A stretch of 64,000 bases of DNA. It comes from Karalla daura (lineage: Eukaryota; Chordata; Actinopteri; Chaetodontiformes; Leiognathidae). Location of the stretch: NCBI GenBank assembly GCA_029224185.1, contig CM055199.1, positions 13,297,089-13,361,088 of the forward strand, written 5' to 3'. Positions 27,580 through 40,108 of the stretch are shown in pieces; positions within the stretch are counted from its first letter, which is position 1; each line of letters starts with the position of its first letter. A program made the position numbers and the translations under genes. The notes below the pieces were generated by a model, which saw nothing but the letters and a program-made list of their open reading frames with translations, was not told the DNA's origin and did no database searches.

Positions 27580-27705
27580 GCAATGGACTGTGACCTGTCC
27601 AGGGTTTATTCCATGTCTTTTGCCTTATGTGAGTATATAGGCACCAGCAGAACCCCCTCCCGACCCCAGTGGGTTCTGAAGCAGTAATGAAGATGAATGA
27701 ATGAA
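27580..27705. repeat. Dispersed teleost repeat fragment, 3' part
   Basis: It runs from 'gactgtgacctgtccagggtttattcc' through 'gaccccagtgggttctg' to 'gatgaatgaatgaacg', the family's 3' end with its short tetranucleotide tail. Another part of the same family lies about 350 bp to the left, so this may be one insertion split by later sequence. Confidence 0.65.
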
Positions 27706-29221
27706 CGTAAGGAAGGAAATGGAGCACCAGTGCTTTTAGTGTTAAGGACATAAATGTAGAGCATACTACGCACGGCTGGCTGTGCTGCTGCTTGAAGTTC
27801 AGTGCAGGATCCATGTATTTCTCCGCCCTGGTCTACGATCTGACGGCTACATTAAAATACAATGAAAGAATCAAATATAGGACACACGATGAGCTGCAGA
27901 GCACGTCCCCCTGCCGTATGCCCCAGCCTGCTCTGATGGCATATGGCGTCTGCTGCTCCGCCAGTCAGCTCTCGAAGGCCTCCAGCTAAAAATGTATCGG
28001 GAGAGATATGGGCTTTCTATTTACAACTTTTCAGGCTCTAACTTTCCAAACCTGATGATCATATGAAGGGGCTGGTGCCACCATGAGGCACTTTTTGGAG
28101 GTCCCTGTGCCCCATTTGTTGTTTTTTGGGGTTTTTTTTGAAGACCCTCACTCTGACCATGGTTTGGGTCAGACGCGCTTTGTGGGGCATGTCTGCACGC
28201 AGCCACTCGAAGCTAGAGGTGAGAAATATTAAATGCGGACAATCTGGCAGAATTTCATCCCCTGGCAGAGAACATGTGACGGGAAATTAGATAAGTGGCG
28301 ATGATGACTGCCGATTGAAAACAGACCCCGTGTTAGTGCGGTCAGACTCATTTTGGCTCGAGTGGAAGTGGCTCCATTTAGAGGCTGAATGGTCAGATGG
28401 GAAACTGGCTGCACACAGCTATGAGTCTTATCAGCACTTTCGAGAGCTGGAACCGGTTCACTGTTTGAGGAGGAAAAAAATCAGGCGTAGAATTGATTTA
28501 TTAAGCTCGGGCGATGATGCTGCAGTGATACCATTGTGTCAGTCACTGAGGTTTTGTTGCATAATGTATATCACTCTCTCTCTAAGTATTCACAGTGTGT
28601 AGCTACAGCATCACAGATGGCCTCATTTTAACAATTAAAGGAAGATTACCCAGTGGTATGGATTGCAAACATTGTCATTGACATGCTGCTCTGAGATCAG
28701 CGGGAAAAGAAGACGAATTTATTATGTGAGAGTGTGATATGAGCCTTGATCCACAGCCTTCTGGAGATATAAGCCCTGTGATTTTGCATGCTTATATACT
28801 GTATGTGTGAGGTTTGTGTGCTAAAAGAGACAGAGGGGCCTAATCTTCAGTGGGCAGACAAATGATAATAGCACACATCAGTGTGCATGTTTGTGTGTGT
28901 GTGAGTGTGTGTGTGTGATGGCTCATGGAGTGTGAAAAAGAGAGGTTATTGAGCTGGAGCAGGGTTGATGTTAGAAGCAACCATCGCTGAAATTCCTCCC
29001 CTTGGCAGCAATATATGAAAATCTAGGACGTGGATAATCCTGGGGAAACATTATATTGTTATGTGAGGTGCAAATGTTATGAATGTGGAGTTTCAGTCAC
29101 AGCTGCTGCTTCATTTCAAGGACTGCACGAGCAAGACGGAGCGTATGAACAGATGATTTGCAGTGCTTGTCACCTCACTTCCCACAAATGTTCTCTTCTA
29201 CATAGAATTAATAATTCAGTT

Positions 29222-29505
29222 CAATATCAAAGAAACTTTATTTGTCCCCAGAGGGCAAAAGCACAGAGAGCAGTTGTACATATAAACACCAAACAATTCA
29301 GCAAGTCGCATACATCCATGCTCTTACCTGCTTTATACCCAATGGTGTTGCAGAGTCTTTCTCTAGCGCACATGATGGAAGGGCAGGACAATTTTTTAGA
29401 GCCTTCCAACCGGCCCAAACACACATGCTTTTGGACTCTGGGAGGAAACTGGAGAACCTGAGAGAACATGCAAACTCCACACAGGTAGCTCTTTCCTGCC
29501 AAAAC
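29222..29505. repeat. Two adjacent transposable-element fragments
   Basis: At 29222-29260 there is a second copy of the 'aaactttatttgtccccagagggcaa' transposon-end motif. At about 29385-29505 there is a dispersed-repeat fragment: 'aacacacatgcttttggactctgggaggaaactggagaac', then 'gagaacatgcaaactccacacag'. No transposase frame is visible. Confidence 0.65.
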
Positions 29506-30844
29506 TAGTTGAGAACCATGTACTTTTCCACCTCATTGCATCCCTCCCTAAGTCTATTACGTCTGCCAGTCTATCCCAGAGGACCAAGTGCAAGACATCA
29601 AAATATGGATTTCTCCCGGGACGCCAGTAGCTTTTGTGTTGACTGCTGTCCGTTTTTGGTCTCTATCGTCTTTCTTTAGCTTCTTTAGCTGTCGTTTCAT
29701 CACATGTATAGCACCACAATAATGGGGTACTGTTCATGTAATGATTTCAATAATCCTGCCCCTGGCCTCTTCTACAGGTTCTTATCATGGCACACCAAAT
29801 CAGTGGTGCTACTCCAGAACCAGTTTTGGGTGAGCAAATACAATATCTTGTTGGAGACAGGAACTCCAAGCACTAGCCCAGAACCAGCACTGAAACCACA
29901 CTGGTGGAAAAGTCACAACACAGAAGTCCTCGGTTGACTGGGACTCAAACCGTGGGACCTTTTAACTATGAGGCAACCCAGTTTACAAAGAAAGACTCAA
30001 AAATAGAAATAGAATAATTAAAACAGAATTAAACAACACGCAGGCAAGATTTAGATCAGGTGCAAAAGAAGGAAGTTTGCTCAAAAGTTACCTCCGCATG
30101 CAAGATTATGTTATCACAGTCAGCGTCTGCTCTGTAAACTGCTTTTAGCCCCCCAAAGGAGCGCTGGGACGCAGGGATTCTGTGTTCCTCGAAGACTGGA
30201 GAAACCAATATCGCAGAGAGGCAGACGTGTGTTTACGCTGCAGCTTCACAAGTACAGCGCCATCTGTCTAACTGTGTCAGCTCCTGTGTCACACCACACC
30301 AGATGCAACTTTCTGGACCGTTATGCAGCGAACGCTGCGAGCAGCCGCGCGTCACAACTGCCCACTTAGTTGCTGACTTCCTTCTGGTGGAACAGCGAAA
30401 ATTGCAGTTGCCGCTGTGCAGATTCTTGTCTGTGTGCATGAGAACTGGAAAGAGGAACCAGCTGTATCATCCAGTTGACCTGCACTTAGTGGTTAAGAGA
30501 AACTACGTACATGCAGTCGACTGGGAGGAAGGGTTCACAGAAATCGAGAGGGGTGGCCTTATTACCTGTTCCTGATCTTTGAGCAGTCTGATCTCATTAG
30601 ATGAATCACTGACAGGTGTGCAGAACACACACGCACACACACACACACAGGTAGGGAGCAAGACGCGTCTTATCTGTCTGCTATATTCCTCTAGATTGCT
30701 TGGGAGTGAGTTGCAGAATTCTGGATGAAAAATACATTTCATTTTGCTTTTTACATTCCGGGCTGTGGATTTCCTCTGTGCACTGCCATCCGTTTATTGC
30801 AGTGACTGTGCAAACTCAATCTTGCATGGGATGATAATCATAAA
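29506..30844. other. Intergenic region without a recognised gene
   Basis: No exon or RNA gene is supported. A short CA tract lies near 30625-30650. Confidence 0.5.
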
Positions 30845-31095
30845 GTTTAGTGGTTTGCACTCCGAGAAGGTCCTGGGTTTCAACTCCCGGTTCAATTGAG
30901 GACCTTTTCGTTTTGCATGTTCTGCCAGTGTCAGTGTGGGTTTTTGCATGGTTAACCAGTCACCCCCCCCGCTCCATCTGAAAACATGCAAGGTGAGATT
31001 GATTGCTTGCCCTTTGACGGACTGATGACTTCTCCAGGTTGTGTTGTCAGTCTGCACCCTATGTGCACTGGAGAGCAGACCCTCACAACATTGTT
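30845..31095. repeat. Dispersed teleost repeat copy
   Basis: Landmarks in order are 'agtggtttgcactccgagaaggtcctgggtttcaa', 'ttttgcatgttctgcc', 'catctgaaaacatgcaaggtgagattgatt' and 'gacggactgatgacttctccaggttg'. It is a diverged but nearly full-length copy. Confidence 0.7.
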
Positions 31096-32689
31096 AAGAT
31101 ATAAATTCTTAAAGATATTGAAAGACTGATGCTCCATGAAGAAAGAACATTCTGCATGTTTAATAGGTTTTGGGGATGCACATGTATTCAGCTAATGATG
31201 ATTTCATGGTGATGAAAATGCAAGAATTTAAGCTCATTTCACTTATCTCCACAGAGCTTTGTTATTCCCAATGTGCAGCCACTCGCCAAAAGATTCAGCA
31301 AATCTACATCACAACATTACAACTTTTCCATGGAGGCCAACAAAACTCAAAACACAGGCCTTTGTGCAGTGATGATTTTCCCACTTTGAATGCAGCTCAG
31401 GCGTTTCTATACCTCAGTCATTTTCAGTTTTCATCACTCATTGGACTCTCTCATCCAGTGTTGTTGTGTCAAGGTTTATAGATGTTGATTTCTCTCCATG
31501 ATTGCAAGTACCCAGCTCTTTCACTTTCTCTCTGTCTCGCACACTGTAATTTTCTAAACACACAAAATCTCCTCAGCAACATCTCCTCTGACAGGCACCC
31601 CGACACACACTCATTGCCCCTGCTATTCTGTTACAGCGATTTGAGGGAAAGAGAAGTGAAACATTGAAACATGACTGAGGGAGAGATGTGGTCATTGCTT
31701 CTTATCTGCCATCAATAATACAAAACTTTGAGACACAACCTTACATCCTTGTTGTGTCCTTGTTATTCATCGTGATGCTTAGTTCACAATAGACACTACT
31801 GATACTGATTAGTCATCAGTAAATTCGTGCTGTGTAGTTTTAAACATCCTATAAACACAGTATTTTTTTTTTTCTTGGTCACTATCCCTCCACTAAGAGG
31901 CGCTGCTGAGTGGGGAGCACTGTCTTAAACCAACAGATCACTTAAGACCACTATAAAGAATTACCAGCATAGTTTTACTAATTCATGAAAAAGAAGAACT
32001 ACACAGAAAGAGATCAATTACACAGCTAATATTTTGTATTTGAGATGTAATTTTAATAGCATGCAATGTGTGCGTCTGCAACTTGTCTCTATAAATGGAA
32101 ACATAATGTAGAAGAGCTTTATTAGAATATAACTTGACTGATGAAGATGAAGGTAAACAGAGGGTCCATGCTGAGGAGAGGCATCTTTCAACAGACCTGT
32201 ATCATGAAAAACCGATGAATGAAAAATATGTTGCATGGCCTTTTTAAACAAACAGAAGTCCAAAACCTGTGAGGTTCAAAAGAATTGATGTTGATAAAAA
32301 TATTTTGGAAAAACATTAGATGATATAATTGAATGAATTTAATTGATTGGAACTTTATGGCAACAATATGAAATTCACTGCACTGTTTTCAACAGACAGA
32401 AACTATGTAAATCTTATTTTTTATATGTACCAAAGCACAGATTATTGTTATTATTCTATTTTTTTCGTCTTTCACGATTAGATACGTAGGTTGGTAGGTA
32501 GGTAGGTAGGTGGGTGGATGGATGGATGGATGGAAAACAAAACACATTAAAGATTCAAACGCAAGAAAACAAACTAATAACAAACAACAAACCAATGAAT
32601 AAAACAAAGCAGCAGCAGCAGCAGCAACAGCTGGTAATCATTCAGAATTAATTAAAATTACATTAACGACATTAATATTAAAAATAACA
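31096..32689. other. Intergenic region without a recognised gene
   Basis: No gene is supported. The only landmark is a GGTA/GATG tetranucleotide tract at about 32483-32535. The rest is A+T-rich. Confidence 0.5.
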
Positions 32690-33034
32690 ATAATATTTTA
32701 GACTCTCCAAGCAATTTCTCTCCCCTCCAGCTGTTTCCTGCTCTAACGCACCTGACTCCAATGAGCGCCTCGTCATCAGGCTTCTGGGAAGCTTCTCGTT
32801 TCATTCAGGTTTGATAGCAGGAAACAGAGAATACGGGTGGGAAAACGCTGCTCTAATGGAATAACCACCGTACGGCCTCTAAGCGTATGCGAGGTCATTT
32901 TTAATGAGTGATTTCCTGCCACGGCGTTTATCTCCTTGTATAAACAACCCACAGTGCTTGGTTGATAGCCCACGCCTCCTTCAGGCGCCCCACGGTCTCC
33001 GCTCCTCTGGTGCGTCTTTACGCACAGCGACATC
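32690..33034 (+). promoter_or_regulatory. nt5e 5' UTR and proximal promoter region
   Basis: This segment immediately precedes the nt5e start codon. Its base composition rises in G+C toward the gene. I cannot place a transcription start site or a specific element. Confidence 0.4.
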
Positions 33035-34435
33035 ATGAGCGTGCGGACACGTCTGTGCGCTCTGCTCCATAGCCCTCTCCACGTCCATCTCCTCGTCCTA
33101 CTGCTGCTCCTTCACTCTGGAAGACACCAGGTGCGGACCTTCGAGCTGACTCTGCTCCACACCAACGACAACCATGCAAGGATCGAGGAGACCAGCGTGG
33201 ACTCGGGGAAGTGTCCGTCCGCAGGTCCCTGCTTCGCCGGAGTGGCCAGAAGATTCACCAAAGTGTCGGAGATCCGCAGAAAGGAGAAGAACGTGTTGTT
33301 CCTGGATGCTGGAGACCAGTTTCAGGGAACCATCTGGTTCAACTTCTACAAGGGCGCAGAAGCTGCACACTTCATGAACAAACTTGGCTATGATGCAATG
33401 GTGAATACTTTTTTTTGTTATTATAAGAGTAGAATTGTACAGATGGTTAGAATGGTTGCTTAATGATGAGAGAGACAGAGAGAGGGAGATTGAAGTACCA
33501 GGTTACATCACCGTACTGTAAATTGCGGGGGGGGGGGGGGGGGGGGTACACTTTTTTTTATAAAGCACAGACACGGGACAGAATTTCCCTAAGGGATAGT
33601 AGTATCTTTGCAGGAGTGCAAATACAAAGCAAACAGGATCAATGTGTATTAAACAATATGAAAACAGTAAGTAAATAAGCTGCAAAGTGTATATTTCGTT
33701 GTGTTTTAAGGCTTTGGGAAACCACGAGTTCGACAATGGAGTGGAAGCCCTGATCCAGCCCTTCCTCCAGGAGGTGAACTGCTCCGTGTTGAGTGCAAAC
33801 ATGTATCCCGACCAGACTCTGGCATCAAAGCTCGCCGGCTACTTCAAGCCCTACACCATCCTGGATGTGGGCTCAGAGAAAGTGGCTGTGGTGGGCTACA
33901 CCTCCATGGAGACCCCCTTCTTATCTGCTCCAGGTAGAAGCACAACACAACTTTGAATGATAATTTATTGTTTCATTTCCTTATGAGCACATTGTTGCAT
34001 GGACGTGACTGTCAGTAATTAAAACCCTTGTTTTCTTCTCATTTTTTTTCAATACACCGCAAAGATTTATTTCATCATCTGAATGTTTTGAGTTTTATTC
34101 TTGACACCATCAACTACTTTGTTGGGCTCTGTTTGTTTTAAAGGAGAAGATTTTTTCATTTCTTTTTTTTTAGTTTAGATGTTCGCCTAGTGTCTGCATG
34201 GGTTTTCTCCAAGTACTCCAGTTTCCCCACAGTCCAAACACATACTGTTCAAATTTAGCTTCTTCTGAGACTTAACTGCCCCTTGGTGTGAGAATGAATG
34301 ATGATTGTGTGTCCTGTGTTGCGCTGGTGATAGATAATGGAAAATGGATGAGTAAATGTTTACTGTCTTGAGATAACATTGTAATGAATTTGCATGCAAT
34401 TTTCCTAAATGTATTTATGTAAAATAATTTTCTTA

Positions 34436-34489
<54 letters not shown>

Positions 34490-37400
34490 TGTGTGTGTGT
34501 GTGTGTGTGTGTGAGGTGAACACCTGAAGTTTCTGGATGAGGTGGAGGCATTGCAGCTTCAGGTCGATAAACTGATAACTCTGGGCTACAATAAGATCAT
34601 CGCACTGGGCCACTCCGGCTTCGACGTGGATAAAGACATTGCAAAACGTGTGCGGGGAGTCGACATTGTTATCGGAGGACACACCAACACGTTCCTCTAT
34701 ACCGGTATTCTGATACTGCTTTCACATCTCTTCTCGTGGCGAGCCTTAACAAAGGCCGACTGAGTTAATCTTGTAGCTGGGAACCTCAACAGCTAAGCCA
34801 CACATTTGACTGGAAAGAGGAAGTGCATCAGACCTCATTATATTGTTATCTGCAGGAAGTCCACCATCCACTGAAACACCTGCTGGATCGTACCCTTTTT
34901 GGGTGAGCTCGAATGATGGGAGAAGGGTACCGGTTGTCCAAGCATATGCCTTTGGGAAATACCTTGGATATTTGAAAGTGACTTTTGATAACGTTGGGAA
35001 TGTGATAGATGCTACTGGGAACCCCATCCTAATGGACAACAGCATACCTCAAGGTAGGCTGCAAACACGGTATGGAGGCCACACACAGCACACATGGCCG
35101 AAGTTTGAACTAGCAGCTGCTGTTTTACTGATGAAAGCTTGAAAGAGTTAATTGAGCCAAATATATTATTTATCATATCTGTGTGCTTAATGGAAGTTCA
35201 TAGTGTACTGATGTGGGATTAATAGTGGTGATATTTCAAGGACGTTCAAAGATGAAGCTTGAATTACTGCTCGCGCAGCTGATCCAAATAGTTATGGAGC
35301 GCAGACTGAAGTGACCCGGGTTTCATCCTCTGTCACAACATGAAAGCACATCATAGATAACGTAGCTTCTCAAACATTCATTCAGATCATGATTAGATCT
35401 TTACTAGCACGAGTCTCACTGCTTTCCTCACTGTCAGATCAAGGCATCCTTGATGACATCGAGAACTGGAAGACAGACTTGGCCAACTACTCCTCACAGT
35501 ATGTTGGACAAACCCTGGTTTACCTTAATGGGTCATTTGAGGAGTGCCGCTTTCGGGAGTGCAACCTTGGAAACCTGATCTGTGATGCTATGGTAATAAT
35601 GAGTGAACATCAAGTTCATCCAGTTGTTTATTTATAGTAAGGAGAGCCTTGTTCCAACCTGCAAGAGAGGAGTCTGCGTCTGGCCATGTATGGAGCCACA
35701 CAACACTCTCCCGCTATCTCAACAAAAATTCAACTTGTTGTTGGCAGATTCATCACAATGTGAAATATTCAAACGAGCTGCAGTGGAATCATGTGGCCAT
35801 TTGTATGCTGAACAGCGGGGGCATACGCACAGCAATAGACGAGCGCTACAAAAATGGTATATTGTTTTTTCTGCAGATTGCTCCTCATTGGTGAAGCTCT
35901 GTTTTTCCCCTTCCCATGTAATGACTTCTGCCTTTGTTTTTAGGCTCCATAACCATGGAAGAGATCCTCACTGTCTTACCATTTGGCGGGACCTTTGATC
36001 TGGTGCAGATCAGCGGGTCGACAGTGAAAGAGGCCTTTGAACACTCGGTCCACAGATACGGAAGCATGTCTGGAGAGTTTCTCCAAGTGTCAGGTGTGTT
36101 TACAGCACTCTCTGCCAGTCTGTTTGATCCACTGTCTCCTGGAACAATAATAACTGCGACTGATCAGGTTTGTGGGTAAGGAATGATTCAACAGGGTATA
36201 CGCTTCGTCACCCTCTCACCAAGTTAGGACATGGTGAGGGGATTATTGTCCGTCTGGTAAATATGAAACTGGTTAGCTTAGCTTGGCTTAGCCTCGAGAC
36301 TGAAACAGAGAAGCAGGTCCTCTGGCTTTGTCCTTGGGTTTCAAATCTGAAGACCAGCAAATCAAAAGCTCAACGATGAGGTTATTGATTAATTTGCTTG
36401 CTAATATTTAATTAATAGTTAATCACTGGGCAACTTATGACTGCTCTTCTAGATGCCTTGAAGCCACTCTGACAATTCTGCACCTAGAAGACTTACAAAT
36501 GAGATCACATACAAATGCTTAGCCAAGATTTGCTCAATTAAACAGGTATGGCGAGGGCTCGATCTTGCTCAACAGGAGTTGATCCGCTTCACCAGAGTTT
36601 GCCAGCAGCGGCGGTCTCGGGCTGGGTTTTCTGTCTCATCTTCTGTGTGATCACTGCATGTTGTTCCAGGGTCAGCCCAAATGTTTCCACATTTCCAATA
36701 TTGTTTTTCTTAAAACTGGGTCCTATGTTCAAAATTATGTCCAGTGTTCCCACATTTTTTGGAAGCACCTTATAGTGAATGAATGAATGAGTTAATAAAT
36801 AACATTATTTCGATCAGCAGCAGCCGAAATCATCACAATCATTACTAGAAAAAAAATAAGATAAGCTGATTGGAAAGGGTTTCAGCTGAAGAAGAACTGA
36901 TGCTGAACCCTTGTTTCAATTTCGTTAAGTCAGACAAACAAATCCAGACAATTAAATGGAAATGTTAATGGAAATGTAGGAGCATAGGGCCTAACTTTAA
37001 AAAAATCTTAGAAATGTGGGACCATTGGGTTGTGGGAATATAGAGCGTGGGAACATAGGCACGCTCCCATAGGTCCTGACTATGTCTCACCATCTGGGGC
37101 AGGGTTTCCCGCTCCCTTTTCCAGCCAGCTGCCAATAATACATATCAAGACATTAAAGCCAACATGACGGCTCACTGAAAACTTGGTATTTTATACTTTC
37201 TCACTACTTTTTAAGTGTGTTAGGGCATGATGTAAGCTCTCACTAGCTTGCATTGGTTCATCAAATCACATTTTGGATAAGCTACTGTGGCAATCCTATG
37301 ATGAAACCTGTCTGTAAGTTCAAAAGAGAAAAGACTTTTCTTTTGTTTCTTAGTCATTTTGTCGCACGGCCCCTTTGTGATTTGCTAGCTCTTTTCCTCT

Positions 37401-38869
37401 GGGACAACCCTTAGGCATACACGTTGAGTATGACCTCTCCCGTCCGGTGAACCAGCGCGTGGCCTCGCTCTCCCTGCTCTGCACTCACTGCCGCGTGCCC
37501 AAGTACGAGCCGCTGGACATGGAGAAGATCTACACGGTGGCCATGCCCTCGTACATGGTGGGCGGGGGAGACAGCTTCACCATGATTAAGGACGGGATTA
37601 TGAAGCACAACACAGGTGGGCAGAAGAGGCGATTTAATAACTGTGTGTGAAGTCACAACGGCAAATTAAATGTCGAGGTTTGCCGTCCAGGGGCAGGGAC
37701 AAGTTAATTTCACTTGCTTTTCAACAGAGCAGCACAAAAAAAACAAAAAACAAAAGAGAAACACAACCCCCCACCCAGCAATTAGAGACCAGGGTTTCTG
37801 ATTGTTATGACTCCTTACAGTTGACAGACTACTTCAAAGCACACTCCCATTCACTGCTCTATTCCTCTTCCTCCTTTGCTTTCCCTTCCTGTAGCACTGG
37901 ACTCTAAGTGAGCCTTATGCTTTAATGTTTATTTAATGATCAATCATTTGAATGGGCCAGACTGTTTGCAGTGGTGCAGACTACCAACCTATAAATCTCT
38001 CTGACTGGACATAAAGAAGTGGTATTTTAGAATATAGTGTGTGTTGATGGTGCACAGCCCCTCAGCCCATACAGTACATGTAAATTTAGACTGAATTCTC
38101 TCTGCTTTCAACATCTTGGAAAAACACTTTTACAACTATGGGAGGACAGATTCCATTGGCATTTGAGTGAGGTCGTTGGCCCTGTTTGACCCTCAGTTGT
38201 TATACTGTTTTCACAAGGAATAAGCTGCCTTTGTTCTAACTCATTCACACACCTCACTGTTGTGTTCATATTTCCATGCAACAGAGGAGAAATAGGCCAG
38301 CAGACCAAAGGAAGGACGGAAACCACACTGTACAGAGATGTTTCCTTAGGAATAGTGCCAGTCTTAAAATGCTTTTCATCAAATTCCATTCACACTCCCC
38401 CACTCCGCTCCGGACGGAAAACTCTCCAAGCCGAGCGCCTATCATTGACACCATGTCAGAGAAAAGAGTCCCTGTCTTCTGGTTATAGAGGGTCACTTAA
38501 ATAATCCATACTGTTTGTATACTTTCTGGACGCTCTGGGAGCTTGTTTGAGCGAGCATGATTTATCTAAAGCAGGTGTCCAGTCGCAGCTGCTTGCAGGG
38601 CTCACGCAGCTTGTAGGTCGTCAAGACCCCTAACAGGTGGTCACGACCGGGTGAGATCGGAAAATGCCAAACCGATACTGACCAAGCTGCCTCTTTCCCC
38701 TCCTGCTGCAGGTGATATGGACATTTCTGTCCTCTCCAAATACATCATGGACATGAAGCGCGTGTACCCGGCGGTGGAGGGCCGGATCACGTTCAAGAGC
38801 TCGGCCGTGGGCGCGGGCCGCAGCCTCGGCCTGCTGCTGCTGGGTTTATGTCTGTCCCTGACGCTCTGA
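33035..38869 (+). CDS. nt5e: Ecto-5'-nucleotidase (CD73), nine coding exons
   Basis: GPI-anchored ectoenzyme that hydrolyses extracellular AMP to adenosine. Exons: 33035-33400, 33711-33933, 34516-34704, 34856-35053, 35438-35592, 35748-35856, 35944-36093, 37415-37615 and 38712-38869. Every junction is GT-AG and keeps phase, giving 582 residues (human 574). A signal peptide with a leucine-rich core occupies about residues 10-30. The mature N-terminus begins FELTLLHTNDNHAR, with the two-metal ligands D45 and H47. DAGDQFQG supplies D94, and exon 2 opens with GNHEFD (N126, H127). Exon 3 carries GHSGF and GGHTNTFLY, which supply His ligands. The C-terminal nucleotide-binding domain includes CRFRECN, NSGGIR, VLPFGGTFD and GGGDSF. 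The protein ends in SSAVGAG plus a short Leu-rich tail, a classic GPI-attachment signal. All catalytic motifs are intact. Confidence 0.95.
33527..33546. repeat. Poly-G tract in nt5e intron 1
   Basis: This is an uninterrupted run of 20 G residues about 125 nt into intron 1. It is likely polymorphic and error-prone in sequencing, so the length is uncertain. Confidence 0.9.
34175..34350. repeat. Dispersed teleost repeat copy in nt5e intron 2
   Basis: 'gtctgcatgggttttctccaagtactccagtttccccacagtcc', 'aacatactgttcaaattt', 'aactgccccttggtgtgag' and 'tgtgttgcgctggtg' are in family order. The insertion lies entirely within the intron. Confidence 0.75.
34439..34513 (+). repeat. (GT)n microsatellite forming the 3' end of nt5e intron 2
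   Basis: A GT run of about 75 nt with one TC interruption ends directly at the AG acceptor (34514-34515) of exon 3. No ordinary polypyrimidine tract separates it from the splice site. Confidence 0.95.
36250..36420. repeat. Dispersed teleost repeat ('ctggttagcttagctt' type) in nt5e intron 7
   Basis: 'aaatatgaaactggttagcttagcttggcttagcctcgagactgaaacagag' closely resembles a second, unrelated dispersed repeat common in fish genomes. It is diverged and non-coding, and the boundaries are approximate. Confidence 0.6.
36655..37075. repeat. Possible inverted-repeat element in nt5e intron 7
   Basis: Left-hand strings such as 'tgggtcctatgttc' and 'gtgttcccacat' recur in opposite orientation on the right as 'gtgggaacatagg' and 'cataggtcctgac'. 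This suggests an internally rearranged miniature inverted-repeat element. The boundaries are uncertain. Confidence 0.4.
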
Positions 38870-39606
38870 CAGGGAGCTCTGACTCCCTTTCAGCACTCTG
38901 TGAGAGTGTAATTAACTGAAGGACGATCGCAGACTGTTCAGAAACTCCTCTGGAACCTGTTTATCTCTCAGTGGATAACTGCAACGCGGCAGGCTCGGGG
39001 GGAGATTTAACGTCTATATGCAAGCGTGTTTTTTCTGCACAAATCGTCGTGTGGAGCTGGGCCATCCGTCATTTCGCCTACTTTATCTTTTGGCTGTATC
39101 ACAGCACATCGCAGGGCACAAACATGCCAATCACACACACATTAAAACCAAGGGGCAATTTTAGAGTCTCATATAGGCCTTAACATGTATGTTTTTGGAA
39201 CTCTTGGAGAAAACCAGATTTATTCAGACATGGAAACAGCAAATTGCATACTTTATTAAAAAGGTTGATTTTCCTCGGTTGTGTGTAAATGATTAGATGA
39301 TTAGATATGTTTGTTTTTTTTTAATCAAACAATGCCCATTCACTTTGACACTTATTAACAAGGAAAGATTAAACCAAGTCTTAATGAGCTTGATTATGAG
39401 ACAATCATTTCCCACTGTGGTCATATGTTGTAGATATAATCTGTCAAGTTTTTGTTTCCATGCTCTTTGCCCTTCACTTCAGTTGACTCAATCCTCTATG
39501 AATGCAGTGGAGCTCTCTCTGATAATGAAATAGTACTACAGTACTAGTACTTTTGTTGGATTTGAATATTCCACAATCACCTGTGTCAAGTGCTTGCAAG
39601 AATAAA
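38870..39606 (+). other. nt5e 3' UTR (short form) with a repeat fragment
   Basis: Sequence after the nt5e stop codon up to the first AATAAA (39601-39606). A fragment of the dispersed teleost repeat (about 39105-39225, with 'ggggcaattttagagtctcatatagg') lies inside it. Confidence 0.5.
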
Positions 39607-39765
39607 TGTTATTTACTGTACTTTCTCAATGGAAGAGACATTATATTATATGATTATGATAGCTCAAAGAGCCATAATGATATAATGTCTCTTCCACTGG
39701 GATTAATACTGTTGTACGTGGTTCCTGCTCAGTGAACAGTAGTAGTTTATATTCAACAAAATAAA
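39601..39765 (+). terminator. nt5e poly(A) signals
   Basis: AATAAA occurs at 39601-39606 and again at 39760-39765, about 730 and 890 nt after the nt5e stop. Either or both could set the transcript end. The region faces the 3' end of snx14 on the other strand. Confidence 0.5.
39627..39699. repeat. Hairpin-forming inverted repeat between nt5e and snx14 3' ends
   Basis: GGAAGAGACATTATAT (39631-39646) recurs as its exact reverse complement at 39680-39695. Additional partly paired bases lie inside (ATTATG, GCTC) and outside (CA-TGG). The loop is short, so the transcript could fold into a stem of about 30 bp. Confidence 0.8.
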
Positions 39766-39901
39766 AGCCATTGTTATGACAGTTCATCAAAATCAATCAT
39801 GAATTTTGGCTTTGTGACCCAGACTCGTACTGACTACTTCCATTATTCCAGCTTTCCACGTCGATTTCATCATAGCGATTAAACACGGACTACTACTTTG
39901 A

Positions 39902-39926
39902 TTTATTGATTTATTTACAGTTTATT
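39902..39926 (-). terminator. snx14 poly(A) signals
   Basis: Three TTTATT motifs (39902-39907, 39910-39915, 39921-39926) read AATAAA on the minus strand, about 185-205 nt downstream of the snx14 stop codon. This implies a short snx14 3' UTR. Confidence 0.6.
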
Positions 39927-40108
39927 TTACAAATCAAACGGCAGCAGATGAAACTTCGACCCCCGCCTCCATCTGAACCTGTGACTGCATGTGACTTAAA
40001 CATGAGTAAGTTGCAGGAAACCAGATTGAGAGAATTAATCTGTGGAGATGAGGCAGTGTCCAGGCAACATGTAGGTGGGGAAAGCTCGTGTTCGTTCCAT
40101 TCGTGACT

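Larger units (their letters stand above)
25991..29221. other. Intergenic region without a recognised gene
   Basis: No gene is supported. The stretch holds two fragments of the dispersed teleost repeat (27130-27235 and 27580-27705), a GGAAT-type minisatellite (27482-27546) and a short GT run near 28890. Confidence 0.5.

Noticed and set aside
35603..35998. 131-codon plus-strand frame across nt5e exon 6
   Set aside because: It runs in the wrong frame through exon 6 and its flanking introns; the spliced frame restores all CD73 motifs.
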